DNA of 10,517 bases from DATNPH01 sp036703315 (GCA_036703315.1 DATNPH010000105.1:1-10517), one strand, 5' to 3'. Counted from the stretch's first letter, positions 1 through 6,084 are shown. Notes: generated by a model from the sequence alone, not told the origin. A program made the numbers and translations.

Positions 1-98
1 GTCGGTTGAACTCGTTCTGCTTCCGTGCAACTGTATGCTTTTTGCGTCGCCATCAGAAAGTTAATGTATTCAATCGCGGTGTATTTGGGTGGATTCAT
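1..98 (-). CDS. Transposase N-terminus (partial, runs off window)
   Basis: Reading leftward from an ATG at 96-98, an open frame gives 32 residues starting MNPPKYTAIEYINFL and continuing through TQKAYSCTEAERVQP to the window edge. From memory, this opening (NPPxYTxxDYINFLxATxxxxSCTEAxRVQP) is that of a common cyanobacterial DDE transposase; I am unsure of the IS family (IS4/IS701-like). A purine-rich AAAAGGAAGG lies immediately upstream of the ATG and could be the ribosome binding site. The catalytic part is outside the window, so completeness cannot be judged. The position next to an IS-like terminus at about 140 supports the call. Confidence 0.6.
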   Translation of the reverse strand, partial: MNPPKYTAIEYINFLMATQKAYSCTEAERVQP

Positions 99-140
99 GC
101 CTTCCTTTTACCGCATTTTTGTTCAACTGCGTAACTCCTG
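1..140. mobile_element. Insertion sequence end (partial)
   Basis: The transposase start at 98 is followed outward by about 40 bp ending in ACTGCGTAACTCCTG (126-140), which resembles a terminal inverted repeat I associate with cyanobacterial IS elements. The transposase reads away from this end, as expected for the 5' end of an IS. The other terminus and any target duplication are outside the window, so the exact boundary at 140 is inferred. Confidence 0.5.
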
Positions 141-255
141 AGAGCAATATGCTGAAGCACTGGAAAAAATTTTTGGAGTAGAGGAATAATTGGCTACCGT
201 CTCTCACAAATCTTTTATCATGCTATTCTTCAAATCTTGCACTAACCCCCTCAAA

Positions 256-307
256 CCGCCAGGGATTTAAATCCCTGCGTCATAGCTAAAGTCCTCTGAA
301 GAGGACT
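256..307 (-). repeat. Double-hairpin palindromic repeat, copy 1
   Basis: Two perfect palindromes lie side by side: CAGGGATTTAAATCCCTG (260-277) and AGTCCTCTGAAGAGGACT (290-307), joined by CGTCATAGCTAA. Read on the minus strand, the order is AGTCC hairpin, then TTAGCTATGACG, then the CAGGG palindrome, then GGCGG. The same architecture is present in the opposite orientation at 548-600. The two copies differ mainly inside the stems, and the changes are paired, so both hairpins are kept in both copies. No coding potential is seen. It is probably one of the abundant intergenic palindromic (REP-like) repeats of filamentous cyanobacteria. Confidence 0.75.
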
Positions 308-376
308 AAAATTGATGTCAAATCCAGTTGAATATCCTAACAAAAATGACTTAAACCCTTGCTTTTATAAAATTGT

Positions 377-505
377 TAAGTAGGTAGACATAAATAAACT
401 CAACATAGCTGTAGGGTGGGCAATGCCCACCAAAACTGTGTAATCCATGCCTAGAGACGATGGTGGACAATGCCCACCCTACGTTTAATTTAGTCCATCT
501 ACTTA
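377..505. repeat. MITE-like 129-bp imperfect palindrome
   Basis: The left arm begins TAAGTAGGTAGAC and the right arm ends GTCCATCTACTTA, which are reverse complements with two mismatches. Both are followed inward by an AT-rich part, then by GTAGGGTGGGCAATGCCCAC (411-430) on the left and its near complement (461-482) on the right, with two mismatches over about 22 bp. The left arm carries about 10 extra bases (near CAACATAGCT). The central loop is about 28 bp. No ORF is present. Short, gene-free, long-armed palindromes of this kind are typical of non-autonomous transposable elements. The GTAGGGTGGGCA motif is common in cyanobacterial intergenic DNA. Confidence 0.65.
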
Positions 506-547
506 TGTAGCAATGACAATAAGTTCATATGGCTTTACAAAAAGTTT

Positions 548-600
548 AGTCCATTTCAATGGACTTGAGCTATGAGCCGTGGAATTAATTCCACGGCGGG
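548..600 (+). repeat. Double-hairpin palindromic repeat, copy 2
   Basis: AGTCCATTTCAATGGACT (548-565, 8-bp stem and TC loop) is followed by TGAGCTATGAG and the perfect 20-bp palindrome CCGTGGAATTAATTCCACGG (577-596), then CGGG. It is the same two-hairpin unit as at 256-307 but on the opposite strand. The connector TAGCTATGA/GAGCTATGA is conserved, while the stem sequences differ by paired substitutions. It lies 20 bp beyond the Nudix hydrolase stop codon (that gene reads leftward into it), so it may also act as a 3' stem-loop for that transcript. Confidence 0.75.
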
Positions 601-620
601 TGCTAGGCAAGTGCAATATG

Positions 621-1151
621 TCAGCTTAAAAATATATCTCGCAATCTAAAATACCCAATCTGACAACCAGCATAATCGCATTGATTCAAATACTCCAAAG
701 GATACCATTCATTTTTACTAATCGATTCAAAATAGCTACCATCCTGCTGTGCACCGTCCGGCTCTATACCCGTTACATCAGCATAATACAGATAGCAAAT
801 TTCATTCGTTTGAGTCCCAACAATATACTTCCCTAGCGGCAAAACGTGAACTGAAAAACCAGCTTCTTCATACACCTCTCTTACCGCTGCTTCCTCTGGT
901 AATTCCCCTTCATCTATCCCCCCAGTGATTGGGCAAGGATAGAGCCGATGTTCTTCGTTAATATCAGGAATATCGATACAAAGAGGCTGCTGTCTAATCA
1001 GAACTTCATACTCTCCTCTGTTAAGATTACTTCTTCTAACAAGAAATATCGCCACGGAATCTCTTCCTTTTCTTTCTAAATAATGAAAACCCCTAGCCGT
1101 TTCCTTGACAATAATCCAATCTGTACTAAAAATAATTTTTTCTTTGTTCAT
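621..1151 (-). CDS. Nudix hydrolase
   Basis: This is a 176-residue Nudix protein that should hydrolyse a nucleoside diphosphate linked to some moiety X, using Mg2+; the substrate cannot be told from sequence. The signature GX5EX7REUXEEXGU is complete: G77, E83, then REVYEEAGF at 91-99 (numbered from the ATG at 1149-1151). The N-terminal part (IIFSTDWIIVKE and DSVAIFLVRR) and the EYEVLIRQQ strand fit the ADP-ribose-pyrophosphatase-like subgroup. The frame is open further up to a GTG at 1190, which would add 13 residues. The ATG was preferred because the added residues (GNCTNVTLTVSTM) look unlike a Nudix N-terminus and because the GTG start would overlap the preceding transporter fragment. No strong Shine-Dalgarno is seen at either start. 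It is probably read with, or just after, the truncated transporter. Confidence 0.85.
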   Translation of the reverse strand: MNKEKIIFSTDWIIVKETARGFHYLERKGRDSVAIFLVRRSNLNRGEYEVLIRQQPLCIDIPDINEEHRLYPCPITGGIDEGELPEEAAVREVYEEAGFSVHVLPLGKYIVGTQTNEICYLYYADVTGIEPDGAQQDGSYFESISKNEWYPLEYLNQCDYAGCQIGYFRLRDIFLS

Positions 1152-1168
1152 CGTGCTGACTGTCAACG

Positions 1169-1624
1169 TTACATTAGTACAATTTCCCACCTATTCACCT
1201 GTTCTCGCAAGAACCAAACAGAAAAAGCAAGCGTCAGGGGAGGTTCCAACCTGCCAACTAGAACGACATTGTTGACCTTCGTTAAGGCAAGCGCCTGAAA
1301 AATTAACCCAGGGGCAAGTGCCCCCGAAAGAATTGCCACAATGACTAAACTGAGCCAATCCTTTCTCGATAGTTGGCTTAAAGTTCTCCGCTGCCACTGT
1401 CGCCCGTAGAGTATTATCAAAACTATTAAGGCACAGAGATTGCCCACAAACAAAACACTACATAGAGAAATTGGATTCTGCCCATTCACGAAATGTTGGG
1501 CACCAATCTCTGTCAGCTTGCGCGTCACTGCACTGGAAGCACCGAAGATCAGGATGGCAAGCCAAAGATAGGTTGCCCCTAGAATTCTGTTAGTTAAATG
1601 ATGCAGTTTTCCTTGGCGAGGCAC
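1169..1624 (-). pseudogene. EamA/DMT-family transporter, N-terminal half only
   Basis: 151 residues start at a GTG (1622-1624) with AGGAAA 5 bp upstream. Four or so hydrophobic helices are visible: LWLAILIFGASSAVT, a central VLFVGNLCALIVLIILYG, WLSLVIVAILSGALAPGLIF and VLVGRLEPPLTLAFSVWFL. The motif NNVVLVGRLEPPLTLAFSVWFLREQVNRWEI is the end of the first EamA repeat. Family members have two such repeats and about 300 residues. Here the frame stops after WEIVLM, so the second repeat is absent and the next Nudix gene begins at that point. It is most likely a deletion-truncated relic. A functional half-transporter is possible (some DMT proteins are single-repeat dimers) but less likely, because the break follows an internal domain junction of a normal two-repeat protein. 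The substrate is unknown. Confidence 0.75.
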
Positions 1625-1916
1625 AATGTTTCCTGTGTATAGACGTTACTAATCTCCCTGAGCTTACCAAGCTGTAACAGATGGCAGATGAGATTAGGTT
1701 GAGAGAATCTTGAATGTATGCTGAGACCAAATGATAAAACCCCATTTGATCGCAGCTAAAATCCTTTCGTGTGCTGCTCTCTAACTTCGTTCTGAACTCC
1801 TGTCAATACTCAGTTTTCTCAGCAAAAACTAAGGCTTCTGTTAGGGCTACATCCTTCTGCAACAAAGCACTTCAACTAGAGTGGATATATCGCCTAAATA
1901 GAATTCCTACATAAAA
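1625..1916. other. Intergenic region between transporter and kinase relics
   Basis: About 290 bp between the start of the EamA relic (minus) and the kinase relic (plus). It probably replaces the missing 5' end of the kinase gene, but I recognise no kinase-like coding sequence, RNA gene or repeat in it. It presumably also holds a promoter for the minus-strand unit, which I cannot place. Confidence 0.4.
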
Positions 1917-2099
1917 TTGAACGAATGGGCGAACCCCCTTGGTGGTATGGTGTTGTACCAAGGTTCGGTAATCATCAAGGGAACACTCCTCAGTAAGGTG
2001 TACATGGCTCAAGATGTGACGAATGATCAGCGTCAGTTAATTGCAGCTACTCAGAGCCTTGCTATTGTTTGTATCTTGGCAACAATTGTGATGATGGGT

Positions 2100-2127
2100 G
2101 CGATCGCATTTCGGATTCGGCGATCGC
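2100..2127. repeat. Two close HIP1 octamers (one of 11 sites in the window)
   Basis: GCGATCGC occurs at 2100 and 2120 here. Further exact copies start at 2617, 4124, 5402, 5638, 6651, 7463, 8163, 8931 and 10399. Fewer than one would be expected by chance in 10.5 kb. The motif is the highly iterated palindrome of cyanobacteria and indicates the host lineage. Most copies lie inside genes or relics. Confidence 0.9.
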
Positions 2128-2714
2128 TCCAACCCTTGCAGGAGATGAGCCAGATGGCAGGGGCAATCTCGGCAGAAGGTTTAAGCAAGGCTAGGCTGCG
2201 ATTGAGCCATGCCCCTAGTGAAGTGAAAGAACTGGCTCAAACCTTCAACATGATGCTGTCTCGACTTTCCGATGCTTGGGAACAGCAACGCCAGTTTGTT
2301 AGTAATGTCTCTCATGAATTGCGAACGCCGTTAACTGTAGTGCTGGGCTATTTGCAAAGCTTACTGCGACGAGGGACAAACTTTAACGACTATCAACGAG
2401 AAGCCCTGGAGACTGCCGCCTCCGAAGCTGAACGCACGGTGCGTCTGCTGGAAGATTTGCTAGATTTGGCGCGGGCCGATAGTGGTTATACGCACTTTCA
2501 TCTGGAATTAGTGCTACTCAACGATCTGGTTGCAGAAGTAGCAGGAATGGCACAAAAGTTTAGCAATCGATTGCTTACAGTTACGACAACCGCTAATGTT
2601 GAGGCGATGGTTGATCGCGATCGCCTCAAACAAGTGTTGATTAACCTGATTGATAATGCCGTAAAATACTCAGCTCCCGAACAGCCAATTGTTTTGAAAT
2701 TAGAGCGCCAAGAG

Positions 2715-2746
2715 AAAAGGCTTAAGCCTTTGTGCCTAAGCCTTTT
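2715..2746. terminator. Hairpin between convergent kinase relic and RNA-binding protein gene
   Basis: AAAAGGCTTA (2715-2724) pairs with TAAGCCTTTT (2737-2746). A tighter alternative is the perfect palindrome AAAGGCTTAAGCCTTT (2716-2731). On the minus strand the final TTTT follows the stem, so it could act as a second terminator for the gene ending at 2795. The last codons of the kinase relic read straight through it. Confidence 0.45.
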
Positions 2747-2765
2747 CCCTTGAATGCGAGTTGTT

Positions 2766-2787
2766 GAGGCTAAACGGATTTAGCCTC
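2766..2787 (-). terminator. Probable terminator of the RNA-binding protein gene
   Basis: A perfect 9-bp stem, GAGGCTAAA (2766-2774) against TTTAGCCTC (2779-2787), with a 4-base loop, begins 7 bp past the TAA stop of the minus-strand gene. There is no long T run immediately after it on the minus strand (AACAACTCG), so termination may need the second hairpin at 2715-2746. It could also stabilise the mRNA 3' end. Confidence 0.55.
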
Positions 2788-2794
2788 TTGCATC

Positions 2795-3100
2795 TTAGTA
2801 ACGGCGAGAGCTTCCCGAGAAGTTCCCCCGATTCCCACCACCCGATGAACTTCTGTCTTCACGAGGCTTCGCCTTGTTAACTTTCAGGTCACGACCCATC
2901 CATTCGGCACCATCAAGCGCATCAATGGCAGCCGTTTCTTCAGCCTCTGAACCCATTTCCACAAAAGCAAAGCCACGCATACGACCAGTTTCACGGTCAG
3001 TGGGTAGCTGAACCCGCGTTACAGAACCATATTCTACAAAAATACCAGTTAGGTCTTCTTGTGTGACTTCGTAGGATAAGTTGCCTACATAAATTGACAT
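2795..3100 (-). CDS. RNA-binding protein, single RRM, glycine-rich tail (cyanobacterial Rbp type)
   Basis: A 101-residue protein with one RNA recognition motif: RNP2 IYVGNL at residues 3-8 and RNP1 RGFAFVEM at 42-49, both with the aromatic residues that stack on RNA. The domain ends near residue 78 and is followed by a short basic, serine- and glycine-rich tail (SSSGGGNRGNFSGSSRRY). Length and layout match cyanobacterial Rbp proteins, which are abundant cytosolic single-stranded RNA binders, often induced by cold and reported to act in mRNA localisation or stability. ATG at 3098-3100 is preceded by GGGAGA at a good distance. The gene has its own leader and terminators and appears monocistronic. 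It looks fully intact, unlike its neighbours. Confidence 0.93.
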   Translation of the reverse strand: MSIYVGNLSYEVTQEDLTGIFVEYGSVTRVQLPTDRETGRMRGFAFVEMGSEAEETAAIDALDGAEWMGRDLKVNKAKPREDRSSSGGGNRGNFSGSSRRY

Positions 3101-3230
3101 AGATTGTCTCCCAAATCAGAAATGTGTAGAGTTTTAGATTTCGGAGAGAAGCCTGCCAAGACCAAAAGGAGAAAGCCTGTCAATACTAAATACAAACACT
3201 GCTACCGAATTTATTCTCTTCTATATAATA
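3101..3230 (-). promoter_or_regulatory. Leader and possible promoter of the RNA-binding protein gene
   Basis: The minus strand carries GGGAGACAATCT just before the ATG, a good ribosome binding site. About 120 bp upstream is TATTATATAG (3221-3230), which could serve as a -10 element; no convincing -35 was found. An AT-rich leader of this length would suit the cold-dependent regulation reported for related genes, but that is inference. Confidence 0.3.
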
Positions 3231-3587
3231 GCACGGCAGTTGATAGCGATTCGGTTACGGGCATGACAAAGATGCCTCACAGGTTCTTCTAATCGAAGTT
3301 AACTCTAGAGACACCGCCTCGCAGATTGTATATCTACTAAGCTTTGAAGCTTTGCCCAAAAAATAAATAAGAGAGTCACGTTCTGCTGCTCTCTCAATCA
3401 TCAGGGTGCATCTACTAACCTTATTATTATGCCTACGGGTGAGGGGTGTTACCCCTTATTGTGAAGTGTTGATAAAACCTGAGTAGGCGCTCGCGAAAAA
3501 ACTTGGAAAAAAAAACCGCTGCTGTCAACAGGGTCAGGAACATCTCATACTTGGATTAGCCTTTGAGACAAAAGAGAATTGATTGCC
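3231..3587. other. Intergenic region between RNA-binding protein gene and small ORF
   Basis: No gene is recognised. Small structures are the exact 6-bp hairpin AGGGGTGTTACCCCT (3442-3456), a weak AGAGAG/CTCTCT pair (3370-3394), and an AAGCTTTG duplication near 3340-3355. An A-rich run lies at about 3505-3520. The leader and promoter of the small plus-strand ORF at 3588 must lie here, but no clear -10/-35 pair is seen. Confidence 0.4.
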
Positions 3588-3704
3588 GTGGAAAATATTA
3601 ATGTATTGGATTTAGTAGCTGGTGGGTTAGCTCTCGCCATCTTGTGCGGCGGTTTACTCATGTTATTTAAAGGAGTATCAGCCTTTGGTAACAAAGGTAA
3701 ATAG
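3588..3704 (+). CDS. Small single-span membrane peptide, 38 residues (unrecognised)
   Basis: GTG at 3588 opens a frame of 38 codons ending in TAG. The product begins (M)ENINVLDLVAGG, continues with a hydrophobic core LALAILCGGLLMLF (about residues 13-26), and ends KGVSAFGNKGK. So it has a short acidic N-terminus, one membrane helix and a basic C-terminus, predicting an N-out/C-in (positive-inside) topology. An AGAG purine tract lies 10 bp upstream. An in-frame TTG at 3579 is a weaker alternative start. Its size and layout resemble the many tiny subunits of cyanobacterial photosynthetic and NDH-1 complexes, but I could not match it to PsbX, PsbY, Psb30, PetG/L/M/N, PsaI/J/M or NdhP/Q from memory. 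It is probably real but unproven. Confidence 0.5.
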   Translation: MENINVLDLVAGGLALAILCGGLLMLFKGVSAFGNKGK

Positions 3705-3749
3705 GTACTCTAAGTAAGTGCCATTTTGAATCCACCTATTCAGCTTCAG

Positions 3750-4010
3750 TTATTCGGTAGAACTTTTGGACTTGCCGGGACTTTCTAAATAGGCAGTTAT
3801 TGTGTCTGAATACTTGTGCCGCTTGACTAAACCCGCTTGCTTAGCCCAAGCAACAATTGAATCGGCAGAAACTCCAGTAGCTGCCTCAACTTGATTAGCA
3901 GTCATTCCTCCAGCATAGAGTTCCAGACACTGCTGCTTCATTTCATCAGAGTAATCCAGCGGCTTAACGATGTTTGCTTTTACGGCCTACTGCCATATTG
4001 TGGCAACCGC
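3750..4010 (-). pseudogene. IS1-type (InsA-like) transposase N-terminal relic, frameshifted
   Basis: An ATG at 3941 gives 63 residues whose core CLELYAGGMTANQVEAATG and VSADSIVAWAKQAG matches the helix-turn-helix of InsA-like IS1 transposases (pattern: KQICLKMYxNGMxxRxIExxTGVxxTTIINWxKQxG). Further upstream the same frame reads VKANIVKPLDYSDE and then hits TAG. One base change in frame there continues as LPQYGSR, where a CPxCGS zinc-binding motif would be expected with both cysteines intact. So there is one frameshift and apparent loss of both zinc-binding cysteines. The catalytic (InsB) part does not follow; the frame ends in ESPGKSKSSTE. It is a decayed transposase relic, possibly a marker of the rearrangements in this region. 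Confidence 0.6.
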
Positions 4011-4408
4011 AAGCGAGATGCCAAGTCTTGAGTACCTCAGCTTCAGCGGTGGCGAATCGGTCGGCTGATATTAATAGACATCTTGGAAAAGTTGTGACTG
4101 GGGTAGTATAGGGTCTGACAAACGCGATCGCTAACCGTGAGTCATAAAAATTGCTTATTGGTTCGCCTGACCCTGGCAGAGTGAAAACTCTCGCTTCACT
4201 TAAAATCTTCTCGACTTTTCGAATAATTCGACAAGCCGTAGAGTATCCCTTGGCGAGCAGTTCAAATAACAACAATCAAAAATGATTCGCTCGCCAGTAA
4301 TCATGCCATTTTGCTTTGACCGCCACTAGGACGTACTTATGAGTTAAAAGAGCTTATTTCAATTCAAAATTCAAAACTCATAACTCAACACTTATAATTT
4401 TTGATGAG
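4011..4408. other. Region without a recognised gene before the permease
   Basis: A minus-strand frame is open here up to 4275 (MLLFELLAKGYSTACRIIRK and on) but its composition and lack of recognisable motifs do not support a gene. It may be further relic sequence attached to the InsA-like fragment. The last 75 bp hold a perfect 9-bp inverted repeat, TTATGAGTT (4337-4345) and AACTCATAA (4375-4383), around AATTCAAAATTCAAAACT. This is a filler-type repeat common between cyanobacterial genes. Confidence 0.35.
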
Positions 4409-5587
4409 ATGAGCCTCTCCCCCCTCGACTTAGTTATTCTCACCTGCAACTCCCTACGCAGAAATATTCTGCGTTCTGCCCTAACTACCCTTGGCGTTTT
4501 TATGGGTGTGGCGGCAGTTAGTGCAACGCTTCAGGTTAGCGCCATCAGTCGGGCTTTAATAGAACAGCAGTTGGCAAAGCGAGAAGCGCCTCAAATCTCT
4601 GTCTTCCTATGGCAAGCAAAAGGTCAAGAACCTAAGTTAGAAGACCTGGAATTATTACGACAACAGCTGCAAGGCTGGCAGGCAATCAGTGCCTCTAACT
4701 ACGCACCGCAATTTTATTCCGCTGTATTTCAGGATCGACAAGCCGATCTTCCTACATTAGCTGTTTCCGAAGACTTCTTTCTGAGTTCTGGCAGACGAAT
4801 CTTAGCGGGTCGTCCGTTTACAGCTGCTGATTTTGCTAACTATCGAGCTGTAGTGGTGATTGATGATTTTCTAGCAGAGCAGCTTTTTCGGGGTCAAGAC
4901 CCTATTGGTCAACTCATTTTTAGTTCAGAAACAGCCTTTCTCGTAGTTGGAGTTATGGAAACTAAGTTGAGGTTCGAGGGCGCAAAACCCAAAGGTGAGT
5001 TACTCATGCCGATATCAACGTACAGCGCTATGACAGGTAGCCGGGGCATTGAGTCTATCTCGATACGTCCCAAAGACCTCAAAGACATGAAACAAATGGA
5101 AGTTCGGGTAAAACAACTGTTAAATCAGCGCTTTCCTGGCACAGAGTTGTATGTAAGAAATAATGTCCAAGAGATTCTCAGGCAAAAAGAAACGTTTGAA
5201 CTTGCTTCACGAGGACTAACCGCAGTCGGGATAATCTCACTATTAATTGGTGGTGTAGGCATTGCTAATATTACAATCGCCTCTATCATTGAGCGTACTC
5301 CCGAAATTGGATTAAGACGAGCCATTGGGGCAAAAAGGCGGGACATTTTGCTGCAATTTATCCTGGAGGCAGCACTGTTGAGCGTATTGGGAGGCACAGT
5401 GGCGATCGCTACGGTGCATGGATTAACAACTGTGGTTGCTAACACCTTTAAATTGCCCTATAAATTTGACAGCAGCACAGCTGCTTTATGCTTAAGTGCG
5501 GCCTTGTTGGTAGGGGTGAGTGCTTGCTTTCTTCCTGCCCTGCAAGCCAGTCAACTCGATCCCGTGAAAGCACTACGCAGTAGCTAG
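4409..5587 (+). CDS. ABC transporter permease, FtsX/MacB type
   Basis: A 392-residue inner-membrane permease. A MacB_PCD-like region covers the N-terminal helix (about 21-43, LRSALTTLGVFMGVAAVSAT) and a periplasmic domain (about 50-260). The FtsX domain follows, with helices near 270-293, 313-338 and 355-377. The typical coupling segment ERTPEIGLRRAIGAKRRDIL sits between the second and third helices, and the ending PALQASQLDPVKALR is characteristic of this family. These permeases work with a LolD/MacB-type ATPase, and usually an HlyD-like adaptor, to move lipids, peptides or drugs without a true membrane channel. No ATPase or adaptor gene is adjacent. ATPase relics of the DevA/LolD type occur 2.5-5 kb downstream on the other strand, and a link to them is speculative. 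The start is ATG 4409, with only a weak GATGAG upstream. The protein looks complete. Confidence 0.9.
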   Translation: MSLSPLDLVILTCNSLRRNILRSALTTLGVFMGVAAVSATLQVSAISRALIEQQLAKREAPQISVFLWQAKGQEPKLEDLELLRQQLQGWQAISASNYAPQFYSAVFQDRQADLPTLAVSEDFFLSSGRRILAGRPFTAADFANYRAVVVIDDFLAEQLFRGQDPIGQLIFSSETAFLVVGVMETKLRFEGAKPKGELLMPISTYSAMTGSRGIESISIRPKDLKDMKQMEVRVKQLLNQRFPGTELYVRNNVQEILRQKETFELASRGLTAVGIISLLIGGVGIANITIASIIERTPEIGLRRAIGAKRRDILLQFILEAALLSVLGGTVAIATVHGLTTVVANTFKLPYKFDSSTAALCLSAALLVGVSACFLPALQASQLDPVKALRSS

Positions 5588-5875
5588 TGATTCCTCCTAA
5601 GTACAGGTCGCCGGTAAAGGGGTACGCAAATCAACAAGCGATCGCTAAGTTGGCTTGAGAGACTTTGCACTTTGCCATAACTTTAGCCACTGACTTGCTA
5701 GTGCTGCCAGTTAAGAGCAATATGACTTTCAATGTACTGAGCAAGCGCAAAAATATCGCTGTCCTTGTTTTCCGAAAGAAATTCCTGTAATGATTCCATC
5801 GAAAGCGACCTCAACGGCTGTGCCGCCTCGTATTGTGGTGCATAACGGATGCGGGAGGATTGTAAAAAATTGACC
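5588..5875. other. Intergenic region after the permease
   Basis: No recognised gene. A HIP1 octamer lies at 5638-5645. On the minus strand a frame ending at 5698 encodes RIRYAPQYEAAQPLRSLSME then SLQEFLSENKDSDIFALAQY and ESHIALNWQH. It has a protein-like composition and an internal ATG at 5799 (33 codons), but I recognise no family. It may be the tail of a gene whose start was lost. No obvious terminator follows the permease stop. Confidence 0.3.
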
Positions 5876-6049
5876 TCAATCGGGCAGCACAACATGGCAG
5901 GGATGAAAGCCTCGCTGTTCGAGATACTCCGTGGGAGTACAACCGGCAAAAGTACGGAAGTCGTGAATGAAGTGCGCTTGGTCAAAGTAGCCGCACCTTA
6001 AAGCGACATCCATCCAATCGACTTGTTCTTTTCCAGCCAGCAGATGCCG
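5876..6049 (-). pseudogene. AraC-family regulator, C-terminal helix-turn-helix relic
   Basis: The minus strand between stops at 6050-6052 and 5876-5878 encodes 57 residues with the second helix-turn-helix of AraC-type regulators: MDVALRCGYFDQAHFIHDFR followed by TFAGCTPTEYLEQRGFHPCH. The signature GYFDQAHFIHDFRxFxGxTPTEYL is nearly intact. Upstream, VIARLWFLPRY ends in TGA where the first helix-turn-helix should be, and no ligand-binding N-terminal domain is found. It is a broken gene, not a short regulator. It lies just downstream of the acetyltransferase gene and in the same orientation, so it may once have been the regulator of, or merely a neighbour to, that gene pair. Confidence 0.75.
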
Positions 6050-6084
6050 TCAATAACGTGGAAGAAACCACAACCTTGCAATAA

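Larger units (their letters stand above)
141..620. other. Gene-free intergenic region with nested repeats
   Basis: No convincing reading frame is seen in these 480 bp. The region holds two inverted copies of a double-hairpin repeat (256-307 and 548-600) flanking a 129-bp palindromic element (377-505). 141-255 shows no clear structure and lies directly outside the IS terminus. Confidence 0.7.
1917..2753 (+). pseudogene. Sensor histidine kinase fragment, truncated at both ends
   Basis: The best start is a TTG at 1917, just after an in-frame stop at 1899. In order there are a piece of extracytoplasmic sensor (NPLGG...GSVIIKGTLLSKVYMAQ), one membrane helix (about residues 46-66), a HAMP linker (67-118), a HisKA domain with H-box FVSNVSHELRTPLT (phosphoacceptor His133), and the first part of the ATPase domain with N-box LINLIDNAVKYS (Asn247). 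The protein then ends in RQEKRLKPLCLSLFP, encoded by a hairpin, before the G1, F and G2 ATP-binding boxes. The first membrane helix and part of the sensor are also missing. Without the nucleotide-binding loops it cannot autophosphorylate in the usual way. No response regulator gene is nearby. It resembles BaeS/MtrB-like orthodox kinases of cyanobacteria. Confidence 0.85.

Noticed and set aside
256..600. CRISPR array
   Set aside because: The palindromic repeats are few, inverted relative to one another and not regularly spaced; no cas genes are present.
1083..1298. 71-codon plus-strand frame overlapping the Nudix and EamA genes
   Set aside because: It lies antisense across two genes with recognised domains and has no motif of its own.
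3104..3292. 62-codon plus-strand frame over the leader of the RNA-binding protein gene
   Set aside because: Lies antisense to the leader, no motif, basic and low-quality composition.
3442..3456. AGGGGTGTTACCCCT hairpin as a terminator
   Set aside because: No T tract follows on either strand and no gene ends nearby.
3964..4275. 103-codon minus-strand frame
   Set aside because: Its C-terminal part overlaps the InsA-like relic in the wrong frame, and the rest has no recognisable family; kept only as a note in the intergenic entry.
5125..5445. 106-codon minus-strand frame inside the permease gene
   Set aside because: Antisense shadow of the conserved FtsX domain.
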